A program made the position numbers and the translations under genes. Below are positions 1 to 6,742 of a DNA stretch of 9,079 nucleotides, piece by piece (positions within the stretch are counted from its first letter, which is position 1; each line of letters starts with the position of its first letter). The notes under the pieces were generated by a model. That model was not told the origin of the DNA. It did not search any database and worked only from the letters and a program-made list of their open reading frames with translations. The stretch comes from Bordetella parapertussis (GTDB lineage: Bacteria; Pseudomonadota; Gammaproteobacteria; Burkholderiales; Burkholderiaceae_C), in NCBI GenBank assembly GCA_945878355.1, contig CAMCTC010000156.1:1-9079 (forward strand), in the 5' to 3' direction.

Positions 1-209
1 GACGCCGGCCGCCCCCCGTGGGGATCAAGCAAAGTGGCAAAGCCACATTTGCTTGAGAGCGCCCCAAGGCCGGCCGACGCCGGCCGCCCCCCGTGGGGAT
101 CAAGCAAAGTGGCAAAGCCACATTTGCTTGAGAGCGCCCCAAGGCCGGCCGACGCCGGCCGTCCCCCGTGGGGATCAAGCAAAGTGGCAAAGCCACATTT
201 GCTTGAGAG
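1..209. repeat. 75-bp tandem repeat array, about 2.8 copies, each with stem-loops
   Basis: Copies start at 1, 76 and 151. The third copy stops matching after 209. Copies 1 and 2 are identical, and copy 3 differs by one base in the matched part (C to T at 162). Each unit holds a strong hairpin: CAAGCAAA-GTGGC pairs with GCCAC-(A)-TTTGCTTG around an AAA loop, with one bulged A (25-56, 100-131, 175-206). The unit junctions hold a second hairpin, GGCCGGC-CGAC-GCCGGCC (68-85, 143-160). The array may extend left of the window. Because 75 is divisible by 3, open frames run through it and produce a repeated 25-aa peptide; I regard these as artefacts. The structure resembles REP/BIME-like extragenic palindromic repeats. 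There are no spacers, so it is not a CRISPR. I do not recognise a named family. Confidence 0.95.
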
Positions 210-251
210 GCCGTGCCAAGCGACGGCCGCGGTCGCCCGCAGGGCGCCGGC

Positions 252-257
252 TAAAAT
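252..257 (+). promoter_or_regulatory. candidate -10 box upstream of dapA
   Basis: TAAAAT lies 23 nt before the dapA start codon, between the repeat array and the gene. A T/A-rich hexamer stands out in this very GC-rich context and fits a sigma-70 -10 element. No good -35 match is seen 16-18 nt upstream, so the call is weak. Confidence 0.3.
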
Positions 258-280
258 CGCCGCTTCGCAAGGAACCTGAC

Positions 281-1162
281 ATGAAACCCATTGTTGGCAG
301 CATCGTCGCACTGGTCACGCCGATGTTCGAGGACGGCAGCGTCGACTACGAGCAACTGCGTCACCTGATCGATTGGCACATCGCCGAAGGCACGGACTGC
401 ATCGTCGTGGTCGGCACCACGGGCGAGTCGCCCACGGTGTCGGTCGACGAGCACTGCGAGATCATCCGCGTTGCGGTGGCGCATGCTGCTGGCCGGATAC
501 CGATCATGGCCGGCGCAGGCGCCAACTCGACCCGAGAGGCGATCGAGCTGACCCGCTTCAGCAAGGAAGTCGGCGCCGACTGCACATTGCAAGTCGTGCC
601 TTACTACAACAAGCCTTCGCAGGAAGGCATCTACCAGCACTTCAAGGCCATCGCCGAGGCGGTGGACCTGCCGGTGGTGCTGTACAACGTGCCGGGTCGC
701 ACGGTCGCTGACATGCTGCCCGAGACCGCGCTGCGTCTGGCCCAGGTGCCCGGCGTGGTCGGCATCAAGGAGGCCAGCGGCAACATCGAGCGCGCAGCCC
801 AGCTGATCAAGCAGGCGCCTGAAGGCTTCAAGATCTACTCAGGCGACGACGGCACCGCCGTGGCCTTGATGCTGCTCGGTGGCCACGGCAACATCAGCGT
901 CACCGCCAATGTCGCACCGCGCTTGATGCACGAACTGTGCGTCGCGGCGATCGCAGGCAATGCCAAACTCGCCCGCGACATCCATTTCCGCCTGCTGTCG
1001 CTGCACAAACAGCTGTTCTGCGAGCCCAGCCCGGCCCCCACCAAATGGGCGATGTCGCGCCTGGGCCAATGCCGTCCCACGGTTAGGCTGCCGATCACGC
1101 CACTGACGGCTGGCGGGCAAGCACTGGTCGATGCTGCGCTGCGCGATGCCGGGCTGCTTTGA
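281..1162 (+). CDS. dapA: 4-hydroxy-tetrahydrodipicolinate synthase
   Basis: Cytoplasmic enzyme of the diaminopimelate/lysine pathway that condenses pyruvate with aspartate semialdehyde. The product is 293 aa, the usual length (E. coli 292), and is a single TIM-barrel domain. Family residues are visible with a constant offset of 2 from E. coli numbering: Thr46-Thr47 in GTTGES, Tyr109, Tyr135 and Arg140 in YNVPGR, and the Schiff-base Lys163 in GIKEASGN. The start is chosen because AAGGA (269-273) lies 7 nt upstream and the protein then begins like its family ([15 protein letters not shown]). The same frame stays open upstream through the repeat array, but that extension is not homologous to DapA. 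bamC follows after 101 nt. The dapA-bamC pairing also occurs in E. coli (dapA-nlpB), so co-transcription is likely. Confidence 0.97.
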   Translation: MKPIVGSIVALVTPMFEDGSVDYEQLRHLIDWHIAEGTDCIVVVGTTGESPTVSVDEHCEIIRVAVAHAAGRIPIMAGAGANSTREAIELTRFSKEVGADCTLQVVPYYNKPSQEGIYQHFKAIAEAVDLPVVLYNVPGRTVADMLPETALRLAQVPGVVGIKEASGNIERAAQLIKQAPEGFKIYSGDDGTAVALMLLGGHGNISVTANVAPRLMHELCVAAIAGNAKLARDIHFRLLSLHKQLFCEPSPAPTKWAMSRLGQCRPTVRLPITPLTAGGQALVDAALRDAGLL

Positions 1163-1211
1163 AGCCGACCCTGGATTTCAAACCCGCCCCGCTGCCCCAG
1201 CGCCGGCACCA

Positions 1212-1227
1212 AGGCCTGGACAGGCCT
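1212..1227 (+). other. small hairpin in the dapA-bamC gap
   Basis: AGGCCT, a GGAC loop, then AGGCCT form a perfect 6-bp stem in the 101-nt gap, 36 nt before the bamC start. There is no T-run, so it is unlikely to be a full terminator. It could tune expression or mRNA stability between the two genes, or be chance in GC-rich DNA. Confidence 0.3.
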
Positions 1228-1263
1228 GACGGCTCGACCGAACGATTTCTGGAGAACTTCAAC

Positions 1264-2382
1264 GTGAATTCCGCTTTTGCCATCACCACGCTGCGCGCAG
1301 CCACGCTGACACTGGCGTTGACGCTGGCCGCTTGCTCGTCGCTGGACGGCCTGATGTCGGGTGACAAGCTGGACTACAAGACCAAGGCGGTCAAGGTCGA
1401 TACGCTGGAGGTGCCGCCGGATCTGAGCCAGCTCGCTCGCGACGGCCGCTACCAGCCCCAGTCAGGTGTGGTCAGCGCATCCACCATGCGCCAAGCCGGC
1501 AATGTCCAGGCCACGGCTGCTCCAGTGGCCATGCCGGCCCTGTCGAGCGACATGCGCATCGAGCGTCAAGGCAACAGTCGCTGGCTGGTCACCAGCATGC
1601 CGCCAGAGACTCTGTTCCCGCTGCTGCGAACCTTCTGGAAAGAGCGTGGCTTCGTGCTCGCCGAGGACAACGCCGAGATCGGCGTGATGGAGACCGGCTG
1701 GGCCGAGAACCGCGCCAAGATCCCGATGGACTTCATCCGCGGCACGATCGGCAGGATCTTCGACAACGCCTTCAGCAGCAGCGAGCGCGACCGCTACCGC
1801 ACCAGGGTCGAGCGCACCGCCACTGGCAGCGAGGTCTACATCAGCCACCGTGGCGTGGTCGAGGTCTATGACAGCATTCAGCGTGTCAGCACCGTCTGGC
1901 AGGCCAGACCGACCGATCCGGAGCTAGAAGCCGAGTTCCTGACCCGGCTGATGGTCAGGCTGGGTGCCAAGGACGACATAGCTCGCGCCACCGTGGCCAA
2001 TGCATCGGCGCCGCCGCCCAAGGCCCGTAGCACCGCAGCGACGGGTTCGACGATGGAAATCGATCAAGCCTTCGACCGCGCTTGGCGCCAGGTCGGACTG
2101 GCGCTGGACCGCAGCGGCTTCACGGTCGAGGACCGTGACCGCAGCGCCGGCATGTATTTCGTCCGCTACATCGACCCCAAGCTGGCGGGCAAGGAAGAGC
2201 CCAATTTCTTCATGAAGTTCTTCAGCAGCGACAAAGATGCGGGCCGGCCGCAGCGCTACCGTGTGCTGGTCAAGGCCGCTGGTGCCAAGACGCAGGTCAG
2301 CATGCAAAACAGCCAGGGTGCGGCCGACGACAGTGCTATCGCCCGCCAGATCATCGGCCGGCTGGTCGACGAACTGCGCTAG
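1264..2382 (+). CDS. bamC: outer membrane protein assembly factor BamC (NlpB/DapX family lipoprotein)
   Basis: Lipoprotein subunit of the BAM complex, which inserts beta-barrel proteins into the outer membrane. The 372-aa product starts at GTG 1264, with GGAG (1251-1254) 9 nt upstream. This start gives a classic lipoprotein signal peptide: Arg11, a hydrophobic stretch, and lipobox LAAC with the lipidated Cys24. The frame is open further upstream, but a longer start would bury the signal peptide. After the cysteine comes the low-structure segment typical of BamC (SGDKLDYKTKAVKVDTLEVP, then DLSQLARDGRY). Two helix-grip-like domains follow, about residues 97-210 and 264-372. Position next to dapA matches the E. 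coli arrangement and supports the call. The stop is 9 nt from the end of the convergent amidase gene, leaving no room for a separate terminator. Confidence 0.9.
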   Translation: MNSAFAITTLRAATLTLALTLAACSSLDGLMSGDKLDYKTKAVKVDTLEVPPDLSQLARDGRYQPQSGVVSASTMRQAGNVQATAAPVAMPALSSDMRIERQGNSRWLVTSMPPETLFPLLRTFWKERGFVLAEDNAEIGVMETGWAENRAKIPMDFIRGTIGRIFDNAFSSSERDRYRTRVERTATGSEVYISHRGVVEVYDSIQRVSTVWQARPTDPELEAEFLTRLMVRLGAKDDIARATVANASAPPPKARSTAATGSTMEIDQAFDRAWRQVGLALDRSGFTVEDRDRSAGMYFVRYIDPKLAGKEEPNFFMKFFSSDKDAGRPQRYRVLVKAAGAKTQVSMQNSQGAADDSAIARQIIGRLVDELR

Positions 2383-2391
2383 AGCCGGCTT

Positions 2392-3861
2392 TCACGCCAT
2401 CGTCGGGGGCACGAAAGCCCGGTACTCGCGCTCCAGCCAACGCGCGAAGCGCAGGCCTTCCGGATCGCCGAAAGCTGGCGCGATGATCTGCGCACCGACC
2501 GGCAGCCCTTCGGGGCTCAGACCCAAGGGCACGGCGGTGGCCGGCAACCCGACGATGCCGGGATAACCGGCCCAAAACAGCGCATCGGTGCTGGGCTGGG
2601 TGTGGCCATTGACTGGGATCATCCGCTCCCAGCGCTCGCCTTGCTGGTTGTGCTTGAACGCCGGCGTCGTGGCCACCGGGCAAATCAGCAGGTCATGGGT
2701 CTCAAAGAAAGCGGCCCATTGCTTGCGCATCCTGGCCCGCGCCTCCTCAACCTGTATCCAGGTCCGGTGCGACGACGCGATGCCGCGGTACAAACGCGCC
2801 GCGTAGCCCTCGTCGTGCGCCGAGTAATCCTGCGCGCGCAGCAGCGCCTGCCCATAGGCTGCGTCGTCATAGCGCGCCCCAGTGGCCGCGCGCAGCATGT
2901 GGATGTAGACCTGGTGGCATTCGCGGCTGTCAACCGGCCTGACCCCTTCAGTCACCACCACGCCCTCGGCACGCATGAAGTCCACCAGATCGCGAAGTGC
3001 GCGCTGCACGCTGGTATCGACCTCGGCCTGCGCGTCGTCGTAGAGCACCGCCACCCGGCAGCGCCGCGGCGGCGTGCCGCGGTCGCGCCAGGCCAGCGGC
3101 ACCCGGCCCATGGTCGTCACGGTCTCGAGCGGCGATGCCAGGATGTCCATCGCCAGCGTCAGGTCGAATGCACTGCGCGCGATCGGGCCGACCGCGGCGA
3201 TGTCGAAGCTGTCGGCGCAGGCCTCGGGCTGGAGCTCGTGGCCGGCCATCGGCACCACGCCCCAAGTCGGCTTGTGGCCCCAGACGCCGCAGTAATGCGC
3301 CGGGTTGCGGATCGACGCACCGATGTCGCTGCCCAACTCCAGCGCGCTGAACCCCGCAGCCATCGCTGCGGCCGCACCGCCCGACGAGCCACCCGGCGTT
3401 CGGGTCAGGTCCCAGGGGTTGCTGGTGGTGCCGTAGACCTTGTTGAAGCTCTGCCAGTCGGCCAGCGAGGCCGGCACATTGCTCTTGCCGAAGATCACCG
3501 CGCCGGCGCCGAGCAGGCGCTGTACCGTCACCGCGTCGGTAGCCGCGATGTTGTCGCGAAAAGCCTCGTGGCCGAAGGTCGTCGGCAGCCCTGCGACGTT
3601 GAACGACTCCTTGACCGTCATCGGCACGCCGTGCAGCGGACCCCAGCAGTCGCCCTTGGCCAGCGCTGCGTCGGCCGCGCGGGCGCGGGCGCGGGCGCGC
3701 TCGACATCGAGCACCGGCAGCGCGTTGACAGCGCCGCCCAGACCGCCCCCCAGGCGCGCGATCCTGCTCAGGTAGAGATCGAGCAACTCCAGGGCCGAGA
3801 TCTGCTTGCGTCTGATTTGCCGTGCCAGTTCGTGCGCCGGCAGAAATACTTGTTCAGTCAT
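2392..3861 (-). CDS. amidase-signature family hydrolase, substrate unknown
   Basis: A 489-aa enzyme of the amidase signature superfamily (includes acetamidase-type amidases, GatA and FAAH), which hydrolyses carboxylic amides with a Ser-cisSer-Lys triad. The triad is intact: Lys84 in PMTVKESFN, the cis-Ser in GGSSGG (Ser159), and nucleophile Ser183 in GSDIGASIR. The C-terminal GLPVGAQIIAP segment is also typical. The start is ATG at 3859-3861, with a strong AAAGGAG site (3869-3875) 7 nt upstream. No signal peptide is seen, so it is probably cytoplasmic. An Arg/Ala-rich stretch near residues 54-66 comes from a GC-only simple repeat. There are no GatB/GatC genes nearby, and the family does not reveal substrate. 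It is convergent with bamC and divergent from the M81 gene, hinting at a shared regulatory region and possibly a related substrate. Confidence 0.92.
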   Translation of the reverse strand: MTEQVFLPAHELARQIRRKQISALELLDLYLSRIARLGGGLGGAVNALPVLDVERARARARAADAALAKGDCWGPLHGVPMTVKESFNVAGLPTTFGHEAFRDNIAATDAVTVQRLLGAGAVIFGKSNVPASLADWQSFNKVYGTTSNPWDLTRTPGGSSGGAAAAMAAGFSALELGSDIGASIRNPAHYCGVWGHKPTWGVVPMAGHELQPEACADSFDIAAVGPIARSAFDLTLAMDILASPLETVTTMGRVPLAWRDRGTPPRRCRVAVLYDDAQAEVDTSVQRALRDLVDFMRAEGVVVTEGVRPVDSRECHQVYIHMLRAATGARYDDAAYGQALLRAQDYSAHDEGYAARLYRGIASSHRTWIQVEEARARMRKQWAAFFETHDLLICPVATTPAFKHNQQGERWERMIPVNGHTQPSTDALFWAGYPGIVGLPATAVPLGLSPEGLPVGAQIIAPAFGDPEGLRFARWLEREYRAFVPPTMA

Positions 3862-3997
3862 TGATTCACTCCTTTGGCCTGCACCGCGCCGGCCTTGCCC
3901 CAAGTCTTGCTCATCGCAGGGCTTGCGCAGCCCCGGGAATGCCCTGAGATCGCGGCGCTACGGCATCATGGCGGATTCAACCCAGGAGATCCTTGCG
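3862..3997. promoter_or_regulatory. divergent intergenic region between amidase and M81 peptidase genes
   Basis: These 136 nt separate two outward-facing genes and must contain or carry their 5' signals. The ribosome binding sites are clear: AAAGGAG at 3869-3875 on the minus strand and AGGAG at 3984-3988 on the plus strand. I found no convincing -35/-10 pair or strong palindrome, so the promoters themselves are not located. Confidence 0.5.
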
Positions 3998-5485
3998 ATG
4001 AAGCTCGTCATAGCCCAGATGAAACACGAGACCAACACCTTCTCGCCGGTGCCCACCGGACTGGCACGCTTTGCCACCTCAGCGGCCGCACCGCCCGAAG
4101 GCGACGCAGCCATTGCTGCCTACCGTGGCACCGGCTCGGCGATCGCCGCCTTCATCGAGCTCGCCGAAGCCGCTGGCGCCGACTACGTGGTGCCGATCGC
4201 CGCCAACGCCTCGCCCAGCGGTCCGGTGGAAGACTCGGCCTTCGAGCACATCGTCCAGCGCATCTGCGACGCAGTGGCCCAGGGTTGTGACGGCGTGCTG
4301 CTAGACCTGCACGGCGCGATGGTGACCCGGACCTACGAGGACGGCGAAGGCGAGCTGCTGCGCCGGCTGCGCGCCATCACCCAGGTACCGATCGGCGTCG
4401 CGCTCGACATGCACACCAACCTGTACGACGGCATCGCCGAGCACTGCAACGTGATCGCGGGCTACCAGACCTACCCCCATGTCGATGTTTATGAGACCGG
4501 CCTGCGCGCCGGCCGTGCGCTGCTCAAGATGCTGGCCGGCCAGGCCACGCCGGCGATGGCCTTTGGCAGGCGGCCGATGCTGCCGCACGTGATGCGCCAG
4601 GGCTCGGACGACTCACCCAACCGCGAGTTGCAAGCACGCTGCCGGGCGATGGAGGCCGAGGGCGCGCTGTGCGCCAGCCTGTTCGTCGGATTCCCCAACG
4701 CCGACATCGAGTACGCCGGCTTGTCCGCAGTGGTGGTGTGCGACGGCGACCCGGCCCAGGCCAAGCGCTGGTGCGATGAGTTGCTCGACATGGCCTGGGC
4801 CGCGCGCGAGAAGTTTGTCTACCAGATCGAGTCGCTGACCGAGTCGATGGCCCGCGCCCAGGCGCTGGCCGCAGCCAAGCCTGCCGGCAGCGGGCCGGTG
4901 ATCCTGCTCGACCACAGCGACAACTGTGCATCGGGCGGCACCATGGACACGATGACGGTGCTCGGTGCGATCCTGGACGCCGGGCTAGACGGCGTGGCCG
5001 CATTCGCGATCTTCGACCCAGCGGCGGTGCAGCAGATGATCCAAGCCGGCGTCGGCGCGCAGGTCACGATCAGCCTGGGCGGCAAACTCGACATGCCAGC
5101 GATCGGGCTCAAAGGCCAGCCGCGCAGCGTCAGCGGTCGTGTCAAGCTGATTTGCGACGGCCAATACCGCAACCTCGGGCCGATGTCGCGCGGCACACTC
5201 AACGACATGGGGCCGACCGCGGTGCTCGACACTGGCCGGGTCCAGATCGTCGTGATCTCCAACCATGTTGAGCCCAATGACCTTGCGGCTTTCACCGCCG
5301 TGGGCATCGCACCGGCCAACCAGCGCTTTGTGATGCTCAAGAGCCGCATCCACTGGCGCGCTGGGCTGAGGCCGCTGGCGCATGCGGTGGTCGAGTGCGC
5401 AGGCACAGGCGTGTGCAGCTCGGACTACGCGTTGCTGGGACTGCACAAGGTGCGCCGGCCAATCTACCCGCTCGATGCGATCTGA
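3998..5485 (+). CDS. M81 family metallopeptidase (MlrC-like)
   Basis: A 495-aa zinc hydrolase of the M81 family, named after MlrC, which degrades linearised microcystin. Most bacterial members have unknown substrates. The MlrC N-terminal domain spans about 1-290 and the C-terminal domain about 300-478. Likely active-site residues are Glu11 in MKHETNTFSP, Asp103 and His105 in LLDLHGAM, and His139 in ALDMHTN; PHVDVYETG (160-168) is also typical. The C-domain carries LDHSDNCASGGTMDTM (304-319), a variant of the usual D-N-GGG-PGD loop. The start at 3998 is chosen because AGGAG lies 9 nt upstream and the family normally begins at MKLVIAQ. An ATG at 3968 is in frame but has no good ribosome site. 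There is no signal peptide. tauD follows after 79 nt, possibly co-transcribed. The gene name mlrC is not used because a role in microcystin breakdown is not supported. Confidence 0.9.
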   Translation: MKLVIAQMKHETNTFSPVPTGLARFATSAAAPPEGDAAIAAYRGTGSAIAAFIELAEAAGADYVVPIAANASPSGPVEDSAFEHIVQRICDAVAQGCDGVLLDLHGAMVTRTYEDGEGELLRRLRAITQVPIGVALDMHTNLYDGIAEHCNVIAGYQTYPHVDVYETGLRAGRALLKMLAGQATPAMAFGRRPMLPHVMRQGSDDSPNRELQARCRAMEAEGALCASLFVGFPNADIEYAGLSAVVVCDGDPAQAKRWCDELLDMAWAAREKFVYQIESLTESMARAQALAAAKPAGSGPVILLDHSDNCASGGTMDTMTVLGAILDAGLDGVAAFAIFDPAAVQQMIQAGVGAQVTISLGGKLDMPAIGLKGQPRSVSGRVKLICDGQYRNLGPMSRGTLNDMGPTAVLDTGRVQIVVISNHVEPNDLAAFTAVGIAPANQRFVMLKSRIHWRAGLRPLAHAVVECAGTGVCSSDYALLGLHKVRRPIYPLDAI

Positions 5486-5486
5486 A

Positions 5487-5511
5487 CCCGGCAGGCCGGG
5501 CTCGACGCGAG
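5487..5511 (+). terminator. weak terminator-like double hairpin after the M81 gene
   Basis: Directly after the stop codon lie CCCGG-CAGG-CCGGG (5487-5500) and CTCG-ACG-CGAG (5501-5511), two adjacent short GC-rich stems. No T-run follows, so full intrinsic termination is doubtful. They could attenuate transcription into tauD or protect the mRNA 3' end. Confidence 0.3.
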
Positions 5512-5564
5512 CAACAACCCGCGCGGTGGAAAATAGCGAATTCACCCACTGACCTGGACACCTG

Positions 5565-6425
5565 ATGACGAGCCCATCCTCCTTGACCATCCAGCCACTG
5601 GGGCCGGCGATCGGCGCGCTGGTCAGCGGTTTGCAGCTGGCCGACGGCGTCGACGACAGCGTTCGCGATGCCTTGCAGGCCGCACTGCTCAAGCACCATG
5701 TGCTGTTCTTCGAGAATCAGCCGATCAACCCTTTGCAGCAGCGTGCGCTGGCCGCGCGCTTCGGTGAACTGCACATCCACCCGGTCTACCCGACGGCGCC
5801 CGGCGTGCCCGAGATCATCGTGCTCGACACCAGCAACGACAACCCGCCAGACAACGACAACTGGCACACCGACGTGACCTTTCTGGCTGCGCCTGCCATG
5901 GGTGCGATCCTCTCAGCCCAGATGCTGCCTGCGGCCGGTGGCGACACGCTGTGGGCCAGCGGCATTGCCGCCTGGGAGGCGCTGTCGGCGCCTTGGCAGC
6001 GCATGCTCGCTGGCATGCAGGCCGAGCACGACTTTCTGAAATCATTCCCTGCGCACCGCTTTGCCCGCACACCGGCAGAGCGGGTGCAGTGGGAGAAAGC
6101 GCGAGCCAACCACCCGCCACTGCTGCACCCGGTCGTTCGCACCCATCCGGTCAGCGGTCGGCAAGGCCTGTTTGTCAACGAGGGCTTCACAACCCGCATC
6201 GTCGAGTTGTCGGCGAGCGAGAGCGACGCCACGCTGCGCCAGTTGTTCGCCCATCACGCCAAGCCCGAGTTCACGGTGCGCTGGCGCTGGAAGCTGGGCG
6301 ACGTCGCGTTCTGGGACAACCGTCTGACCCAGCACTACGCCACCGCCGACTACCTGCCGGCGCGCCGTGTGATGCATCGCGCCACCATCATGGGCGACGC
6401 ACCTTTTTACCGACCCATGGTTTGA
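5565..6425 (+). CDS. tauD: taurine dioxygenase (2-oxoglutarate and Fe(II) dependent)
   Basis: Cytoplasmic enzyme that hydroxylates taurine using 2-oxoglutarate and O2, releasing sulfite and aminoacetaldehyde as a sulfur source. The product is 286 aa, close to E. coli TauD. The iron triad is His101, Asp103 (WHTDVTF) and His257 (DNRLTQHYA). Arg268 and Arg272 in the RRVMHRA block match the 2-oxoglutarate and sulfonate arginines. Positions known from E. coli TauD to line the taurine site also appear conserved with a constant offset of 2: His72, Tyr75, Asn97, Val104, Ser160-Phe161 and Phe208. This favours true taurine use over the other substrates of the wider TauD/TfdA family. The start has only a weak TGGA site (5555-5558). 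No tauABC transporter genes or regulator are visible in the window. It lies 79 nt after the M81 gene on the same strand. Confidence 0.88.
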   Translation: MTSPSSLTIQPLGPAIGALVSGLQLADGVDDSVRDALQAALLKHHVLFFENQPINPLQQRALAARFGELHIHPVYPTAPGVPEIIVLDTSNDNPPDNDNWHTDVTFLAAPAMGAILSAQMLPAAGGDTLWASGIAAWEALSAPWQRMLAGMQAEHDFLKSFPAHRFARTPAERVQWEKARANHPPLLHPVVRTHPVSGRQGLFVNEGFTTRIVELSASESDATLRQLFAHHAKPEFTVRWRWKLGDVAFWDNRLTQHYATADYLPARRVMHRATIMGDAPFYRPMV

Positions 6426-6432
6426 ACCGGCA

Positions 6433-6464
6433 GGCCGACGCTGCGATCGATGCAGCGTCCGGCC
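6433..6464 (+). terminator. terminator-like hairpin after tauD
   Basis: GACGCTGC (6437-6444) and GCAGCGTC (6452-6459) form a perfect 8-bp stem with a 7-nt loop. GGCC/GGCC can extend it outwards across one bulged C. It starts within 15 nt of the tauD stop, a typical place for transcript-end structure. There is no following T-run, so the terminator call is moderate. Confidence 0.45.
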
Positions 6465-6520
6465 ACCAGTCTTGCCAAGCCGAAAGCGCGTCCACCGCCC
6501 GACCTTCGGCCTGAAGATCC

Positions 6521-6539
6521 GTCTGCACTGCCTGCAGAC
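6521..6539. other. inverted repeat in the tauD-phytochrome gap
   Basis: GTCTGCA-CTGCC-TGCAGAC is a perfect 7-bp inverted repeat with a 5-nt centre. It could be a second transcript-end hairpin or a protein-binding dyad. Nothing in the sequence chooses between these. Confidence 0.4.
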
Positions 6540-6594
6540 CCTGCTGGTGCGTGATCGGCAAGGCTGAAATGTGCTCAGTGCCAGGTCACAAAAA

Positions 6595-6606
6595 TGTCGC
6601 GCGACA
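6595..6606. promoter_or_regulatory. perfect 12-bp palindrome, possible operator
   Basis: TGTCGCGCGACA is fully palindromic and lies about 50 bp upstream of the candidate -10 box of the phytochrome gene, a position where activators often bind. I cannot match it to a known regulator. The spacing does not fit the TGT-N12-ACA pattern of PpsR/CrtJ. Confidence 0.3.
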
Positions 6607-6636
6607 ACTCCTTCATGAGTCGTCGCCCCGTGGCAG

Positions 6637-6664
6637 CTTCTGATCATGTCCCTCGCGCTATACT
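6637..6664 (+). promoter_or_regulatory. candidate sigma-70 promoter for the phytochrome gene
   Basis: TATACT (6659-6664) is a good -10 match in a local AT-rich patch. The best upstream hexamer is CTTCTG (6637-6642), a weak -35 at 16-bp spacing. Transcription would begin near 6671, giving a 5' leader of about 70 nt before the start at 6743. Confidence 0.4.
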
Positions 6665-6680
6665 TTTTCGACGTTGGCAG

Positions 6681-6692
6681 GATGTCGACATC
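6681..6692. promoter_or_regulatory. perfect 12-bp palindrome in the phytochrome leader
   Basis: GATGTCGACATC is fully palindromic and sits about 10-20 bp downstream of the predicted transcription start. This is a typical place for a repressor operator. It could also be chance, since it is centred on a common GTCGAC hexamer. Confidence 0.25.
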
Positions 6693-6742
6693 ATCCGTGC
6701 GAACGTGGATTGCAATACCCACACCATCAGCGGCAGACCGTG

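Noticed and set aside
1..209. CRISPR array
   Set aside because: The repeats are contiguous 75-bp units with no variable spacers.
34..279. Open frames through the repeats, including a 5' extension of dapA
   Set aside because: They exist because the 75-bp unit is divisible by three. The peptide is a 25-aa repeat, with no DapA homology before the ATG at 281.
2383..2390. AGCCGGCT palindrome between bamC and the amidase as a two-way terminator
   Set aside because: An 8-bp palindrome with no loop cannot form a useful hairpin, and there is no T-run.
3676..3700. GCGGGC simple repeat as a functional element
   Set aside because: It is inside the amidase gene and simply encodes its Arg/Ala-rich segment. 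Such runs are common in GC-rich genomes.
2602..3864. 420-aa open frame on the + strand
   Set aside because: It lies antisense to the amidase, which has an intact catalytic triad and strong ribosome site. The + frame is Arg/His-rich and looks like a GC-rich shadow.
3998..5485. Naming the M81 gene mlrC with a microcystin-degrading role
   Set aside because: No mlrA, mlrB or mlrD is present, and M81 proteins are widespread in bacteria without that pathway.
4985..5692. Long minus-strand open frame across the M81-tauD gap
   Set aside because: Antisense to two well-supported genes. No recognisable domain and no ribosome site noted.
6674..6742. Upstream extension of the phytochrome start
   Set aside because: It would start at TTG almost at the predicted transcription start. 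The added residues do not resemble phytochrome N-termini.
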